From NCBI RefSeq assembly GCF_006965545.2, contig NZ_CP041372.2, forward strand, positions 3,286,001 to 3,350,000: DNA of 64,000 nucleotides. The letters run 5' to 3'. Below the pieces are notes generated by a model. The model was not told the origin of the DNA. It did no database searches and saw only the letters and a program-made list of their open reading frames with translations. The translations under genes and the position numbers were made by a program. The stretch comes from Paenalkalicoccus suaedae (GTDB lineage: Bacteria; Bacillota; Bacilli; Bacillales; Salisediminibacteriaceae). This document shows, piece by piece, positions 1 through 9,295 of the stretch; the first letter of the stretch is position 1; every line of letters starts with the position of its first letter.

Positions 1-428
1 TCTAGTTCGTCTTCACGTGTTAACTTCTTCTCTTCTTTTCCCTTTGATTTATTACTGTTTTTAGACATAGAAGGTCGCTCCTTTGATCTTGGTTTCAGGC
101 CTCCTAATCCTTGTTCATTAAATGTTTTCATCCAACTGTAAATTAAAGCAGGATTATTTAATCTAAATTGTTCAGCAGTTTCCTGAAAAGAAGCACCTGT
201 CTCAAGCATAAATTGTATCGTATCCACTTTAAATTGAACAGAGTACGCCTCATTCGTTCTTCTTCGTTTTAATCCTTCAACCCCTTGCGTTTTATAGGAT
301 CTTACCCAATTTTGTAGTGGAGTTCGAGAGGGCATATTATACTTTTTAGCTAATAATTTATACCCGAGATTTCCATTCAAATATTCGCTAACAAGTTTCA
401 TTTTAAATTCTTCACTATATTTGGCCAT
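1..428 (-). CDS. IS3-family transposase OrfA (partial, 3' end outside window)
   Basis: The reverse strand reads from an ATG at 428 (MAKYSEEFKMKLVSEY...) to the window edge without a stop. It shows the two helix-turn-helix blocks of IS3/IS150-type OrfA: an N-terminal EEFK..LV..Y block with a 'GYKLLAKKYN' helix, and a second block with 'LETGASFQETAEQF', followed by a Lys/Glu-rich tail that usually leads into OrfB by frameshifting. OrfA binds the element's terminal repeats; the DDE catalytic part (OrfB) would lie to the left of the window. Its start sits just inside a 16-bp hairpin that marks the element's end. Family assignment rests on motif recognition only; the exact IS name cannot be given. 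Confidence 0.85.
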   Translation of the reverse strand, partial: MAKYSEEFKMKLVSEYLNGNLGYKLLAKKYNMPSRTPLQNWVRSYKTQGVEGLKRRRTNEAYSVQFKVDTIQFMLETGASFQETAEQFRLNNPALIYSWMKTFNEQGLGGLKPRSKERPSMSKNSNKSKGKEEKKLTREDEL

Positions 429-434
429 AAAAAC

Positions 435-474
435 ACCCCCGAAAGTTAGATTATCTACTCTAACTTTCGGGGGT
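435..474. repeat. Terminal hairpin at the IS3-type element end
   Basis: A perfect 16-bp inverted repeat (435-450 with 459-474, 8-nt loop) contains the CCCCCGAAAGTTAGA sequence typical of IS150-type ends. It lies immediately upstream of orfA, where such a hairpin can keep incoming transcription from translating the transposase. The exact element boundary is uncertain; about 474-476 is the best guess because the next bases open into host-like coding sequence. Confidence 0.7.
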
Positions 475-1251
475 CGGTACCGCGAAGACACCTATGAGGA
501 CGGTAAAGCCGCTTATGAGAAGCTACAAAAGCTCGCTCTCGTCACCGAAGATATCAAAGAGCTAGGCTTTAGCGGTAGAAACAATCAGGAGATCAAAGTA
601 GATTTCATTCCAACTCACCGCGACGAAAATGGCGTCAGTCTCAAAACGCTCCATCTTATGAGCAATCAATCTATGCCTCTTGGCAACCTGCAAGAGAGCG
701 AGATCACAAGGCTTCAGCAATTAATCATGCTCATCCAGAGCTCCGGTGCAGATATTTCCCGCGTCTACGTGGAAGACTTCCGCACAGACACAACCATTAC
801 CTTCGACGGCTATGCCTCCACCACAGCTCTAACGGAGGACGAGCTTTATACGTATTTACGGAAAACAAATCGATCCATCGGCACCTTTGAGTCCATAAAA
901 AAGTACGAAGAGGACTTTAATCAGACAACAAACGAGCGCTTCCGTTTTGGATTTGATGAATTGGATCACCTCTATACATGCTCGGAGTACACCGAAGCAG
1001 GCACGTGCACCGGCATTAGGTTAACCGTTCGCTATCAGTATCCTGGCCTTTCAGAAGATAACGAACACCTATTAGCAGACGTCACCGCCATCTTAAATCT
1101 CTTAGACAACACCATGCAGGATATAAACTCCTACGAGCTCTTTATAGCAGAAGAAAACGACGAAGGCGAATGGTTCAAAGAAGTCCACTTCACCAAACAA
1201 GAACGCGACCAGTTTGAGAGTGTGGAAAATTTTATAGAAGTAAAGTTCTAG
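475..1251 (+). pseudogene. 3' remnant of a hypothetical gene cut by the IS element
   Basis: An open frame of about 259 codons continues from the IS end to a TAG at 1249-1251. The only in-frame upstream starts lie inside the IS hairpin and have no ribosome binding site, so the native 5' end is probably on the far side of the IS outside the window. The product is acidic and soluble-looking, with no signal peptide or membrane segment, and its codon use looks like real coding sequence (GC-richer than the AT-rich genes that follow). I do not recognise the family. It could be expressed as a truncated protein only if a promoter in the IS end reads out. Confidence 0.6.
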
Positions 1252-1650
1252 AGCATCCTAACGCAAATGTCCATACTCCCTATCTATGAAAAAGATGATA
1301 AGTAATTTAAAGAGCCATTTAAATACCTATTACGGATAAGTCTGTTCCAATTAAAGACATCATAGTGAACAGATTTCCTCTCTGAAATTGTCACAAGGAA
1401 TAGATGTCTTACAAAAGGTACAGTTAGCAGAGTTCCGTTAATCAATGCAAATATCTCTGAAGTTACTCAATTCAATTGTTCCGTATGGATTACCAATTCA
1501 TCGAAATATACATTACTTGAAATTCCCCTATTACATAACAAACGATTAAGAGTACCAACTCAAATTGAGAAGGTACTCTTAAATACTGAATACAAAGGAT
1601 CTTAAAAATTTAAAATTGAATTTTTAAAATCTTTCGTTATTCACTATCTG
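1252..1650. other. Intergenic stretch with one hairpin
   Basis: No credible gene. A 10-bp perfect stem (1547-1556 with 1572-1581) contains a small inner stem and could terminate or stabilise the minus-strand transcript ending at 1651, but it has no clear T-run. The rest looks like decayed sequence. Confidence 0.4.
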
Positions 1651-2772
1651 CTATATAGTCTTGCCATTCTTAATAAACATTACAGCCTTTTTAAATCCTG
1701 AACCTGAAGTTAATCCAGATAATTTACCCCCTTTAAGCCAATCCTCTTCAGTAAGCGGGCTTTTATTAATGATTTTTTCAAACTCCTCAATATTTTCCGA
1801 TTGATTAAGTAATTGAAAAACTGCATTTACTCCAGTTGTTTTTTGCAAATAATAAGAGTTATCGTAGTAAAAATCATATTTCTCAGATTCTATAATTATA
1901 CTTTGTACCTTGAAACAACTCTCCCATTTCTCGTAAACCTTTTGCCATGCCTGATTAAAATAATCTGCTAAATCTAAAGCTTTATCGTCTAAATTTTGAA
2001 TACTTATTACTTTCCCACCTTCGTCGTGTATAATTTTTTTCACTAAAGGTAAAATAGCTTTTTTGTATGCAGCTATGCCTATAATCCCAATCTGCGAGTT
2101 AATTTCCTTTTCAAATTTAATTGCATTCTCCCAAACACTTCCTTTAATTTCTTCGTTAAGAATATGTGCAATTTTTATCGCTAAATACTCTTCCATATCT
2201 TCTTTTGACTGGATATCTTTTTGCCCTAGCAATATATATTTTTGCTTAGCTAGTATAACTAAATCCGTTTTAAGTTTCTTTGGTGTAGAGTTAATATCAT
2301 TAAATACATCTAACTCTATGACTCTTGATTCATTGGGTATTACAAGAATAATAATACTTAATTTATAATCCCATAATTCATTTTTTATTTTCGCTGCTTC
2401 AGCTAATCCCTCAAGTCTATGTTGACCATCAACAATCCTAAAATAGCAATAATCATCTCTTTTTGATGCTCCTTGCAAATTTATCGAAACTACATTTTTT
2501 ATAGCTATATCTTCAAACTCTACATCGCTTATTATTTCTTTGACCTCATTACTATTAACACTTAAAATAATTGAGGTTGGAAATAAGCCATTACCCGAAA
2601 TAATATTATTTTTTATTTTTTTCACATGTTTTTCATCAAGTGGCCGTTGGTATCCATAATCATCCTGATTATAAATTAATACTTTCGAATTATCATATAC
2701 AGTTTTTAAATCCATTACAACGCTATAATATTGCTGGATACCTTGGTTATATCTTTGTGCAATATATTTCAT
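1651..2772 (-). CDS. DGQHR-domain protein
   Basis: The 373-residue protein carries a DGQHR signature at residues 115-119 (context FRIVDGQHRLEGL) and an upstream 'YQRPLDEKHVKKI' block near 41-53. Both are characteristic of the DGQHR/DndB family, which is distantly related to ParB-type nuclease folds. Family members occur in DNA-modification (Dnd phosphorothioation) and other defence loci, but biochemistry is poorly defined. Its ATG begins two bases after the stop of the RelA/SpoT-fold gene, so the two are almost certainly translated together. There is no signal peptide or membrane segment. Role in this pair: inference only; it may sense or regulate the partner enzyme or bind nucleic acid. Confidence 0.8.
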   Translation of the reverse strand: MKYIAQRYNQGIQQYYSVVMDLKTVYDNSKVLIYNQDDYGYQRPLDEKHVKKIKNNIISGNGLFPTSIILSVNSNEVKEIISDVEFEDIAIKNVVSINLQGASKRDDYCYFRIVDGQHRLEGLAEAAKIKNELWDYKLSIIILVIPNESRVIELDVFNDINSTPKKLKTDLVILAKQKYILLGQKDIQSKEDMEEYLAIKIAHILNEEIKGSVWENAIKFEKEINSQIGIIGIAAYKKAILPLVKKIIHDEGGKVISIQNLDDKALDLADYFNQAWQKVYEKWESCFKVQSIIIESEKYDFYYDNSYYLQKTTGVNAVFQLLNQSENIEEFEKIINKSPLTEEDWLKGGKLSGLTSGSGFKKAVMFIKNGKTI

Positions 2773-2774
2773 AA

Positions 2775-4298
2775 TTAATAGCCCTCTCTTAAGAACCGAC
2801 GTATATCTTCACTAATAAATTGGAATTTTTCTAGAGATCCTTTTGCCTCTTTATTTAAATAATCAAAAAAGCTATCGAGGAGAGTGATATCTTTTTCTGT
2901 ATTTTTTAACCCTTCCCTTTTAAAAGGTGTATTATTTATAGTGTGAATTGCAAATAAGTAGTTTATATCATAAAACATTTCTAATCCGAAAACTTCTTCA
3001 TCTTCTTCTTTCTTCTCTAAATAAACATCTTTAGTAGCTTTATAATATTCTACAATCTCTGTAAAACAATTTATGTCTTTATAAACTATATTATGATTAG
3101 ATTCCTCAATAACTTTATAAAATATTGCATCAAAGACTATACTATCTTCAACATCAACGGTGTGTAATTGGATAATAACTTCCAATATTTTTTCTAAGTA
3201 CCAGTTAAGAAAATCGATATATTTTTCTTCACTGCTGACCTCTTCATTTAGAGACTCGTACCAATGTAATGTTACTATTTCTATAATTTGTAAGTCGAAG
3301 TCGAATTTGCAATGTTTTAAATAATTATTTATTATAGGATTTTGACTCTCTCTTTCTGACTCTACCTTATCTTTAATTAATTTAAAAACATCTAAGTTTG
3401 AATTTAAATTTCCATAATTAGGGTCAATGGATCTAGATAACAGATGTAAGAAATACCCTAGATCTAACAACTGAGAGTCTACTTTCACACTTAATACTTC
3501 CTCAAGTTTAGCTGAGAAAAAAGATTGTAGTTTTGAATTAAATTCCCACATCTCTCCATTTTGACTATAATTTTTTTCAGACGATCTTATTGTAAATAGT
3601 AATTCATCTGTTCTATCAAGTAATTTACCAATATCACTCATGATCGGTTCGTTAGACTTTCGAACAATAGAAAACTTATTATTTTTATAAAATTGCTGAT
3701 GTTCCATGTCCCCCCAAGCAGACATTAATTGACTTTTAATTTGAAGTTCAAATAAATATTTTTCTCCATTTTTATGAAATATACAGTCAACTTTTATTAT
3801 ATCTAACCCATTTCTCATTTTTGCTTGTTTTTCTTCCAAATTCTCAAATGTTATATAATAATCTGGATTAATATTTTTAAAACTATTTTTATTATCTTTA
3901 ATTAATTGAATAATATTATAAGTATCTTGCTTTAGATCACCTAAAATTTTCAATCCGATCAAATCGGAATATCTCTGTTTTAGATACTCTATTACTTTAT
4001 TATCATCTTTATAATCTATCATGTTTTTTATATGAAGTAAGTCATTTTTTCTCACTAATTTCTCACCTAGACTTAACTCACTTTTCACTCTATGTGTTAC
4101 TTTATAATAATTACCTAAATAACCAGCGTTATCATGTGTCAATAAATACTTCGTAGATTCATCTTTGAGTATTCTATCAAAAGTTACTCGAAAGAGTTCA
4201 GAAATTTCATTTGCACAAATTTCCAATTCTTTTTTAAGATGTGAATTATATGTTTGAATAATTTCTGCTTTTAATGAATCATTAGAGATATTTGTCAT
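2775..4298 (-). CDS. RelA/SpoT-fold nucleotidyltransferase-domain protein
   Basis: 507 residues. Residues about 60-210 match a RelA/SpoT alarmone synthetase core: R70-V-K72-S73 with a following Ser/Lys (substrate loop), D112 in 'YSDLIGLKI' (metal site), E184-L-Q186 in 'FELQIKSQ', then W195, E199-H200 and Y204-K205. All key positions of the family are recognisable, so it may be active on (p)ppGpp-like or other nucleotides, or may pyrophosphorylate tRNA like toxic small alarmone synthetases. There is no HD hydrolase domain, TGS or ACT domain. The C-terminal 300 residues are charged, helical-looking and unrecognised. It is the first gene of a two-gene operon with the DGQHR protein. Long AT-rich upstream DNA suggests horizontal acquisition. 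Enzymatic product is unknown. Confidence 0.75.
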   Translation of the reverse strand: MTNISNDSLKAEIIQTYNSHLKKELEICANEISELFRVTFDRILKDESTKYLLTHDNAGYLGNYYKVTHRVKSELSLGEKLVRKNDLLHIKNMIDYKDDNKVIEYLKQRYSDLIGLKILGDLKQDTYNIIQLIKDNKNSFKNINPDYYITFENLEEKQAKMRNGLDIIKVDCIFHKNGEKYLFELQIKSQLMSAWGDMEHQQFYKNNKFSIVRKSNEPIMSDIGKLLDRTDELLFTIRSSEKNYSQNGEMWEFNSKLQSFFSAKLEEVLSVKVDSQLLDLGYFLHLLSRSIDPNYGNLNSNLDVFKLIKDKVESERESQNPIINNYLKHCKFDFDLQIIEIVTLHWYESLNEEVSSEEKYIDFLNWYLEKILEVIIQLHTVDVEDSIVFDAIFYKVIEESNHNIVYKDINCFTEIVEYYKATKDVYLEKKEEDEEVFGLEMFYDINYLFAIHTINNTPFKREGLKNTEKDITLLDSFFDYLNKEAKGSLEKFQFISEDIRRFLREGY

Positions 4299-4732
4299 AA
4301 AGTCCCACCTGTAGATAATTAAATTTGTTTTAATAAATTTAATACCAGTAATATTTTAAATAAAGTCTTTATTTTATATATCCGATAGTAACAATAGATT
4401 AACCTTAATATTAATATTGCACCATGGATAATAAGTCTATATATACATTAATAAAAATACGATTTGATGTATCATAATGAAATAAGAATAAAAAAGTCAT
4501 ATAATTATTTATATTAAAATGCATTAAATTATGTCAGAGTTTTAATAACCAAAAACCTAATTATTGTAATATTATCATATCATATTAATTTTAAAAGATT
4601 TATACTAATATAAAAGTTATTGTCATTAATTTATTTATTAGTTTTTAAATTTGAAATAATAATTAACTAATAGAATCCATTTCATATAGTTTAAATTTGT
4701 AGTCTAATACATCATTACCTACCTTTTAATCA
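4299..4732. other. Very AT-rich intergenic region
   Basis: No gene seen. The stretch is conspicuously AT-rich and presumably carries the promoter for the RelA/SpoT-DGQHR operon, but several TATAAT-like hexamers make any single choice arbitrary. Confidence 0.5.
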
Positions 4733-5860
4733 CTAGTCTTTAAACGAAAACCTCATATTCACATCTCTAATTCCATCCAATATGTTACGGTTACTTGTTA
4801 ACACCACACGGAAATCTACTAAGTCAAATTCTTCTTCACTCACGTCGAATTCAACTCTATCTTGCGCATTCAAGTTAACAGTCGCATAGGGACTAGTCAG
4901 CACTCCATCATAAACAAAGCAATCCCCTTCTCCACATCCACTAAATAAATCCTCTCTCTTATACAAATACAACTCTACCCTTAACTGTTTGTCCGCACCA
5001 TAATCAAAGCCAATCCAATTTTCAAATACTAACGTATTAGCTTCATCACTACTTAAATCAAATCTGCCAGATACATGATCATATCCTACTTCGGGTACGT
5101 ATACTAATGCGCCTGTATTATATACACTCTCTTTCCAATCCCCACTCACTAACTTTCTAGCGAAAAAGTCCATATGAACGGTTCCATGCTGGACAGAAGG
5201 CCCTAGATACCTTACACCGCCAACAGAATCCTCTGTATTCCCTTCTCCACTGTCAATAACCTCAAATGCCCGATACAATAACACCGCCGCAGTCGCACGA
5301 CTTACTTTCACATTCCCACTAAACGATCCATCAGGCATCCCTGCTACAATTTCTAAACCAACCATGTTACCCACACTCTCATTCGCCCATGCTGGAATAG
5401 CATGATTGTCTCGGAAGAATAGTGGTTTCTTATAGCTATCCGTCTTAATTCCTTCTACTTGTAACATTCGATCAATGATTGCCGTCGCTTCAACTCGTGT
5501 AATCGGACTATTCCAGTTCGAATTGCCCTGCTGATCACCAGTCATAATTCCCGCTTGCCCTAGCTCATTCAATTCTATGTAAAAAGGATTTGTAGCATCA
5601 ATATCATTAAAATTATTTCTACCACCAAAAGGTAAGTCTAATGCTCGCGCCACAAAAGCCGCAAACTGCCCCCGCGTCACATCCTGTCCAGGCGAGAACG
5701 TCGTCGCACTCGTACCAGCGATTACTCCCTTACTAGCTAACGCATTGACCTCCGTCTCATACCACGTATCTCTCACATCCGTAAATCCACTCGCCGCAAC
5801 ATTCGTCGCCATTCCTACCATCATCACAACAAACAACATGATACTCCATACTTTCCTCAA
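4733..5860 (-). CDS. SLH-domain surface protein
   Basis: I chose the TTG at 5860 because AGAGGA lies 9 nt upstream and it gives a clean signal peptide (MRKVWSIMLFVVMMVGM..., cleavage near AAS-GF). Earlier in-frame starts up to 5899 have poorly placed ribosome binding sites. Three SLH repeats follow, roughly residues 25-77, 84-135 and 148-200, each with the F.D......AV..L...GI..G and TR.....A.V.R.. pattern. They should bind secondary cell-wall polysaccharide and hold the protein on the surface. The C-terminal 160 residues (from about 'VHMDFFARKLVSGDW') form an unrecognised beta-rich domain with two cysteines in CGEGDC. No neighbouring partner is obvious. Confidence 0.85.
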   Translation of the reverse strand: MRKVWSIMLFVVMMVGMATNVAASGFTDVRDTWYETEVNALASKGVIAGTSATTFSPGQDVTRGQFAAFVARALDLPFGGRNNFNDIDATNPFYIELNELGQAGIMTGDQQGNSNWNSPITRVEATAIIDRMLQVEGIKTDSYKKPLFFRDNHAIPAWANESVGNMVGLEIVAGMPDGSFSGNVKVSRATAAVLLYRAFEVIDSGEGNTEDSVGGVRYLGPSVQHGTVHMDFFARKLVSGDWKESVYNTGALVYVPEVGYDHVSGRFDLSSDEANTLVFENWIGFDYGADKQLRVELYLYKREDLFSGCGEGDCFVYDGVLTSPYATVNLNAQDRVEFDVSEEEFDLVDFRVVLTSNRNILDGIRDVNMRFSFKD

Positions 5861-6077
5861 ACCATCCACTCCTCTAATCATAGTCATTACTACTAACAAT
5901 ACTCCCCACCCTCTCAGATAGAAAATATTGTATATCTGTAACTAGTATATAATAACCATTTATAAAGAACCACCTAATATCTATAATTTCCTAATATTAT
6001 TCACTTACTAGTAAAATCCCCACAACAAAAAAGACCCCAAGAACAGATCTCTCCGTCCTCCGAGCCCCCAACTCCTA

Positions 6078-6991
6078 TCACTTCCCTATCCCTCTCCCCC
6101 TCCACGTCCCATACGTCACCCCACTGATAACCAACAACGCTCCGACAACATGAACCGCCATCAACCGCTCGCCCAACAGGATCGTCGCTAAATCACGGCC
6201 GATAGTGGCATAAAGTTGATAAAGATCGATGCTCGTGCTGCGCCGATCATTTTGATTCCTTGGTAATACATGATAAAGCTTAATACGGAGACAATCACGC
6301 TCATATGTAAGATGGATCCCCAGGTTAACAAGCTCGCCTGCTGAATCTCTACCACGCTCGTCTCAAAAAATACGAAGGGGAACAGCATCAGCGTCCCAAT
6401 CCCGACCGCATATGTCGTTGCCGTGATCGAACTGAACTTCCGCAACGCCACTTTGCCCAACACGCTATACAGCGCCCAGCACACGACAGCAAATAACAAC
6501 ACCAAATCAATCGGAGCCAAGCCTGCCTCGACCACCTGCTGGAACTGCCCCTCTGTGATGATGATCGCAGCGCCCGTCAACGCCAGCACCAACCCAATAA
6601 CATTGCGTTTAGTGATGGCTTCTTTGAGAAAAATCCCTGACAGCACCGCAATCAATATTGGATTCGAAGCAATAAATAACGAGCTCTTCACAATTGGCGC
6701 ATCACGCGTCGCAACAAAGAACGCGATATTATACAGCGCAATTCCCGTCAACCCAAGCAAGCCAACCAACCACCATTCCTTGCCTTTAGGTCTCCTACTT
6801 CCTTTATCCATCACAAGCATGACCGGGATAAGTAACACAAACGCAAAGAAGAATCGGAAAAACGCCACCACAGTTGGGCTAAAATCTTCTGTTGCGTAAC
6901 TCCCCGCAATAAATGCGCTCCCCCAGCTACTTGTTGCTAGCGCGAGCATCACATAAATAAGCCATGGCCTATCATTTAATAGATTCTTCAT
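6078..6991 (-). pseudogene. EamA/DMT-family exporter with a frameshift near the C-terminus
   Basis: The frame from 6991 encodes 267 residues of a drug/metabolite transporter-type protein: EamA repeat 1 begins at MLALATSSWGSAFIAG, repeat 2 follows 'VLLFAVVCWALYSVLGKVAL', about ten membrane segments in all. It stops at 6188-6190 immediately after '...NFMPLSAVI'. Adding one T to the short A/T run at 6190-6192 restores the expected family ending (LATILLGERLMAVHVVGALL...) to a TGA at 6078. The gene is therefore about 304 codons with a one-base deletion (or sequencing error), losing the last transmembrane helix. It lies 29 bp downstream of the flavodoxin-fold gene, probably in one transcript controlled by the LysR regulator. 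Confidence 0.8.
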
Positions 6992-7020
6992 CCAACCATT
7001 CCTCTTCCATCACTTCTCAC

Positions 7021-7584
7021 TCAAATAACGACACACCGCAAGACTTCTCTTAACTCTTCATTCCACAGCTCTGCCTTCCCTACCGCATAGCTATCCTCCT
7101 GGATCTCCGTTGGTTTGTTCGCTTTGCCGATGATATAGTCGACAAACTCCATGCCTGTGTATTCGCAAATGTATTGGAACTGTTGGACCAGTGGCAGTGC
7201 CGCTGTCTTCGGAGGCGGATTTTCTCCTGTGATGATCACATACGCCTTCTTCTGCTTCATTCGCTCCGCAAACTGATAGCGATCGTCTCGCATGTACTGG
7301 CTCCATCGGTCAAAAAAAAGCTTCATCTGCGCAGACATCCCAAACCAGTATAACGGAGTTGCAAAGAGGATGATATCCTGTTCCATGAATTCCTTAAACA
7401 ACGCTTCATAATCATCATCCACCTCTTCAAATCCACCTGCCGTATGCCGCTGATCGACGATCGGGTTGATCTCGTAATCGAGCAGATGCACCTTCTTGCA
7501 CACGATTCCTTCTAAGGCCCTATCCACCAAATACTCCGTGTTGCCGCCTCTTCTCGCACTCCCAAGCAATGCCATCACCTTCAT
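7021..7584 (-). CDS. NAD(P)H-dependent flavodoxin-fold oxidoreductase
   Basis: Start chosen at the ATG at 7584 because a GGGAGGAAGG ribosome binding site lies just upstream; the 11 codons before it are excluded. The 187-residue protein begins MKVMALLGSARRGGNTEYL, an FMN-phosphate-binding loop of the NADPH-dependent FMN reductase family, and contains 'ATPLYWFGMSAQMKLFFDRW', the second flavin-contacting loop. Such enzymes reduce quinones, nitro compounds or azo dyes, or handle drug/electrophile stress. It is divergent from a LysR regulator and upstream of the EamA exporter gene, which suggests a small detoxification operon. The true substrate is not predictable. Confidence 0.85.
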   Translation of the reverse strand: MKVMALLGSARRGGNTEYLVDRALEGIVCKKVHLLDYEINPIVDQRHTAGGFEEVDDDYEALFKEFMEQDIILFATPLYWFGMSAQMKLFFDRWSQYMRDDRYQFAERMKQKKAYVIITGENPPPKTAALPLVQQFQYICEYTGMEFVDYIIGKANKPTEIQEDSYAVGKAELWNEELREVLRCVVI

Positions 7585-7650
7585 ATGCCTTCCTCCCTCT
7601 TCTTTTCCTACTATCAATACCTTATAATAGAAACATTGTTCAGTAAATTA

Positions 7651-7675
7651 AATGATTTTGATAGAAACGATCATT
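7651..7675. promoter_or_regulatory. Candidate LysR operator
   Basis: An AATGAT...ATCATT dyad (7651-7656 and 7670-7675) lies in the 112-bp divergent region between the reductase and the LysR gene, overlapping where promoters of both should be. LysR proteins usually bind dyads with a T-N11-A core. This is inferred from position and symmetry only. Confidence 0.35.
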
Positions 7676-7696
7676 AAAATTGATAGGAGGGACAGA

Positions 7697-8548
7697 ATGG
7701 AGCTTCGTCATTTAATAACATTCAAAACAATCGTAGAAACGGGAGGCTTTAGAAAGGCTGCGGATGAGTTAGGATACGTACAGTCTTCGATTACCTCCCA
7801 CATCAAGGAACTCGAAAAGGAGCTTGGCTACCCGCTTTTCGACCGGTTAGGAAAGAAGGTTGTGCTCACGCAAACGGGAGAACGGTATTTACCCTACGCC
7901 AAAGAGATGATTGACCTGCATCTTAAATCAAAAGAGGTCATCAAAGAAGCGAACGTGCCTGCGGGAGAGCTGACCATTGGGGTAAGCGAATCGCTAATGA
8001 TTTACTGGCTCCCGGCCATCATTCAGCAGTTCATGGAACGCTATCCGGAGGTCAAGCTGACGCTAAAATCGATACACGATAACCTCCCAGCGCAATTCAT
8101 CAAAGGAGAAATAGACGCAGCCGTGCTCATAGAAGTCCCAAATTGGCAACCATCCCAACTACGCGTCGAGCAATTAAAACCAGAAAAGCTATCACTCGTA
8201 CGATCCGCAGCCAAAGCACAAACATCGATCCCAGAGACCATGTTCGTGACAGAGTACACCTGTAGCTGGCGACCAATGATCGAGAGCTTTTTAGAAACAG
8301 AAGGAAGGGAAGCAAAACGAGTCGAACTCCCAAGCATCGAAGCCATCAAAAAATGCGTGCTCCTAGGCCTAGGCAGATCCATGCTCCCTCATTTTGTCGT
8401 AAAGGCAGAAATCGAAAATGGAGACCTCATCGAAGAAAAAGCAGAACAACCAATTGCTATTTATACAGCCGTCCATAAAGATAAATGGCAGTCGATTAAT
8501 GTTGAGGCGTTTTTGGATGTGTTGATGGGGAGAGATGGAATTGAATGA
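7697..8548 (+). CDS. LysR-family transcriptional regulator
   Basis: Start set at the ATG at 7697, 7 nt after GGAGG; the longer frame to 7652 lacks a ribosome binding site and would add residues before the canonical LysR N-terminus. The 283-residue product starts MELRHLITFKTIVETGGF, followed by the winged HTH (AADELGYVQSSITSHIKELE, roughly residues 17-40), then a periplasmic-binding-type effector domain from about residue 90. Divergent orientation to the flavodoxin-fold gene is the usual LysR arrangement, so it most likely controls that gene and its downstream EamA exporter in response to an unknown small ligand. Confidence 0.9.
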   Translation: MELRHLITFKTIVETGGFRKAADELGYVQSSITSHIKELEKELGYPLFDRLGKKVVLTQTGERYLPYAKEMIDLHLKSKEVIKEANVPAGELTIGVSESLMIYWLPAIIQQFMERYPEVKLTLKSIHDNLPAQFIKGEIDAAVLIEVPNWQPSQLRVEQLKPEKLSLVRSAAKAQTSIPETMFVTEYTCSWRPMIESFLETEGREAKRVELPSIEAIKKCVLLGLGRSMLPHFVVKAEIENGDLIEEKAEQPIAIYTAVHKDKWQSINVEAFLDVLMGRDGIE

Positions 8549-8758
8549 GGACGTTGTGGTAGATATGATCGGTAGACGTTTAATTTAGTAGGGAGTATTG
8601 GTGAACTAGGGTTATGTTAGAGCACCTAAACGTGCGAGGATGACTTCCTAAAATACCTTATTTTGCAATATTACGATTTAAGACCCTATCAAACAGAGAA
8701 CAGAATGGTAATAAGTATCCTAAACGTTATGTCTCTATTCTAGAAAGGACTTTCCCCC

Positions 8759-9103
8759 ATGTATACAATACTTATACTTTTCTTCGTAATCGTCATTGTT
8801 CATCAAATCTTAAAAAAGGTACTCATTAAAAATGAGAGTTCTATAAACCTAAGTGACACGAATGGCTTCATTCCCTCACTCATTGGTTATTCGATTCTCG
8901 CTATTCTCGTCTTACTTGTGCTGATTAATTTTACGCTCATAGCTGCTCCTTACGATTTTTTATTACTATCCTCTTTGTTTGTTATAACCTTTTCTTTTCA
9001 AGCTATTATTGAAAATAAGTACTTAGTTCACAGTAAGAATAGGAAGTATGTTGCACTGGCTTCTTCTTTATTATCGGCATTGTTATTTTGGATTTTTTTA
9101 TGA
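8759..9103 (+). CDS. Small membrane protein, DUF4181-like
   Basis: 114 residues with a ribosome binding site (AAAGGA) ahead of the ATG. There are four hydrophobic segments (about 2-16, 38-63, 67-83, 98-114) and a short conserved-looking loop 'FQAIIENKYLVHSKNRKYV' before the last helix, resembling the DUF4181 family of small Bacillus membrane proteins. Function is unknown. It stands alone, and a hairpin at 9167-9193 lies just downstream. Confidence 0.6.
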   Translation: MYTILILFFVIVIVHQILKKVLIKNESSINLSDTNGFIPSLIGYSILAILVLLVLINFTLIAAPYDFLLLSSLFVITFSFQAIIENKYLVHSKNRKYVALASSLLSALLFWIFL

Positions 9104-9166
9104 AACTTTTAGCTTGGTTGTTATTACAGCACCAAAATGCTTATTATCGGTAGCAATTAAAAAGTA

Positions 9167-9193
9167 TAAGCCCAACCACACTGGTCGGGCTTA
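9167..9193 (+). terminator. AGCCCAACCA/TGGTYGGGCT hairpin, copy 1
   Basis: A 12-bp stem with one mismatch and a 3-nt loop lies between convergent genes and could terminate the DUF4181-like gene. Closely related stems recur at 12210-12239, 12521-12550 (degenerate) and 15494-15525. Confidence 0.5.
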
Positions 9194-9220
9194 ATATACG
9201 CTCGTAGCTACTATTTCGCA

Positions 9221-9261
9221 TTTGACAAATTTAGACTAAATTCGACAAGTGACAGAGCCCT
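9221..9261. repeat. Dispersed CGACAAATTAAGACT-type repeat, copy 1
   Basis: About 40 bp closely matching 12392-12430 and 17963-18003. Each copy has two TCGACAA words about 20 bp apart followed by GTGACA(G/A). This copy lies 27 bp from hairpin copy 1, between convergent genes, so it is unlikely to be a promoter element here. Confidence 0.7.
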
Positions 9262-9295
9262 GCATTTTAAAATAATTATTTTACGATTGGATATT

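Noticed and set aside
421-474. Native start of the gene ending at 1251 at TTG 421
   Set aside because: It lies inside the IS hairpin with no ribosome binding site.
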